Assembly (NCBI GenBank): GCA_013140405.1
Contig: JABFSV010000082.1
Coordinates: 1 to 23,932, forward strand
DNA: 23,932 nt
Direction: 5' to 3'
DNA from: Methyloglobulus sp.
GTDB lineage: Bacteria > Pseudomonadota > Gammaproteobacteria > Methylococcales > Methylomonadaceae
Shown: positions 23,048 to 23,932 of the stretch, one piece after another
Numbering within the stretch: position 1 is the first letter of the stretch
Layout of the letters: each line of letters opens with the position of its first letter
Made by a program: the position numbers and the translations under genes
The notes under the pieces: generated by a model
Told to the model about the DNA's origin: nothing
The model's input: the letters and a program-made list of their open reading frames with translations, nothing else
Database searches by the model: none

Positions 23048-23932
23048 CTACCCAGCGTTAGTTTTCGTCATCAAATAATCCAACCACAAATTAGATAACT
23101 TTTCCTGCACGGTATTTTGCCGCAGCCGCGCATTCAGATGCGGGAAATCCACCCTATCCAAATCTTGATCCTGGTTGTAGCAGGAGTAAACAAAGTATTC
23201 CTTACCTGATTCAGGCTCGACATGCTTGCATAAGCACTGAGCGCAAATGCCTTTCATCATGCACTGCATCGGCGAATTGATGGAGCCAATCGCATGGTGC
23301 GCTTTTTTGAGGTACGGTTTCAACACATCATAACGCGCGGTTTTCACTGCTGCCATCATCCGGTCGGAACCGATGACGATAAGGTGATCGACATCCGCCA
23401 ATGAAATCGGCTGCTCGCCCAGTTCGCCTTTGCCGTAAGCGACCATACATTCGAGAATGTTGCCAATAAAGGTCTTATCCTGTGGACGGTTTGGTGAAAT
23501 GGCTTGCACATTTTCACCTTTATCCACTGACCAGATCACAAGATCCGCCGCCTCTTCGACATCTTCAATTTTGAAACGATCCTGGCCGAATTTATAACCC
23601 GCAAAGTAAATCACCTTATTGCCCGCCGCCCGTAGGGCTTTGCCGATGGAAAACAATACCGCATTACCCAAACCACCGCCGATCAGCAGCACGGTTTGCC
23701 CGGTCGGGATGTCGGTCGGCGTTCCGGTGACACCCATGATGACGAGTGGATCGCCGACTTTCCAGCTTGCACACAGGCGCGAGGACGAACCCATTTCCAA
23801 TGCGATCAATGAGATAGTGCCGCGTTCCTTATCGACATCCGCCCCCGTCAATGCCAAGCCTTCCGAGGTCAGCACGGTATTTTCGACGACAGGCGCATGG
23901 GCTTCAAAATTTTGCACCCGGTAAAATTGACC
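23048..23932 (-). CDS. Flavin/iron-sulfur oxidoreductase, C-terminal PyrK-like part (5' end outside window)
   Basis: 294 residues are visible, in frame to the window edge (GQFYRVQNFE...) and ending at TAG 23048-23050. They look like the ferredoxin-NADP-reductase/PyrK electron-transfer module: an FAD-binding barrel (GQFYRVQ, ISLIALEMGSSSR, GDPLVIMGVTGTPT), an NAD(P)-binding domain (TVLLIGGGLGNAVLFSIGKAL, VIYFAGYK) and a C-terminal cysteine cluster (MQCMMKGICAQCLCKH, then FVYSC) suited to a 2Fe-2S centre. In proteobacteria this module often ends a large GltD-like FAD-dependent oxidoreductase, and the missing N-terminal part may be such a domain. The electron donor and acceptor cannot be read here. 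The call on the module is firm; the full protein is not. Confidence 0.75.
   Translation of the reverse strand, partial: GQFYRVQNFEAHAPVVENTVLTSEGLALTGADVDKERGTISLIALEMGSSSRLCASWKVGDPLVIMGVTGTPTDIPTGQTVLLIGGGLGNAVLFSIGKALRAAGNKVIYFAGYKFGQDRFKIEDVEEAADLVIWSVDKGENVQAISPNRPQDKTFIGNILECMVAYGKGELGEQPISLADVDHLIVIGSDRMMAAVKTARYDVLKPYLKKAHHAIGSINSPMQCMMKGICAQCLCKHVEPESGKEYFVYSCYNQDQDLDRVDFPHLNARLRQNTVQEKLSNLWLDYLMTKTNAG

Noticed and set aside
22850..23098. 82-residue plus-strand open frame
   Set aside because: It translates the MITE-like element and the GTTCCCAAGC palindrome; the resulting peptide is a known kind of repeat artefact.

Overview
This window most likely comes from a gammaproteobacterial methylotroph or methanotroph (Methylococcales-like). 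That is an inference. It rests on a serine-cycle/C1 cluster (mtdA, glycerate 2-kinase, glyA, ftfL), a TorF-like outer-membrane protein, thiC under a TPP riboswitch, moderate GC content and abundant REP-like palindromes. No rRNA, tRNA or CRISPR array was recognised.

Left part (1-5581). The 3' end of a TorF-like porin is followed by two tandem paralogous small secreted proteins. After an AT-rich spacer with three inverted repeats comes a tight cluster: an ECF sigma factor, a membrane anti-sigma factor with a ZAS zinc motif and a periplasmic domain resembling a subtilisin propeptide, a secreted S8 subtilase, and a TetR-type regulator. The layout suggests an envelope signalling circuit in which the protease and the anti-sigma factor share a propeptide-like module.

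Middle (5582-15796). A REP doublet and a bidirectional hairpin separate the TetR gene from thiC (minus strand), which is preceded by a TPP riboswitch. Divergently, mtdA, gckA and glyA encode C1 transfer and serine-cycle steps. ftfL, the matching formate-tetrahydrofolate ligase, lies about 2.3 kb further on. A HindVP-type restriction endonuclease and its C5 methyltransferase sit between glyA and ftfL as a compact inserted module.

Right part (15797-21826). This is an anion-transport locus: a 41-residue ORF resembling a SulP N-terminus, a SulP transporter whose STAS domain is replaced by an NTF2-like domain with iota-class carbonic anhydrase signatures, an SPFH membrane protein, a second SulP with an ordinary STAS domain, and the C-terminal half of a third SulP truncated at a junction with an IS5-family remnant. 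The likely theme is bicarbonate handling. The SulP/iota-carbonic-anhydrase-like fusion is the most unusual item in the window.

Right edge (21827-23932). Two inverted copies of a small hairpin precede an exported protein with a clear 19-20 residue repeat, probably a small beta-helix (minus strand). Next come a 143-bp MITE-like element with 20-bp terminal inverted repeats and another palindromic repeat. The window ends inside a large flavin/iron-sulfur oxidoreductase whose C-terminal 294 residues are visible (minus strand).
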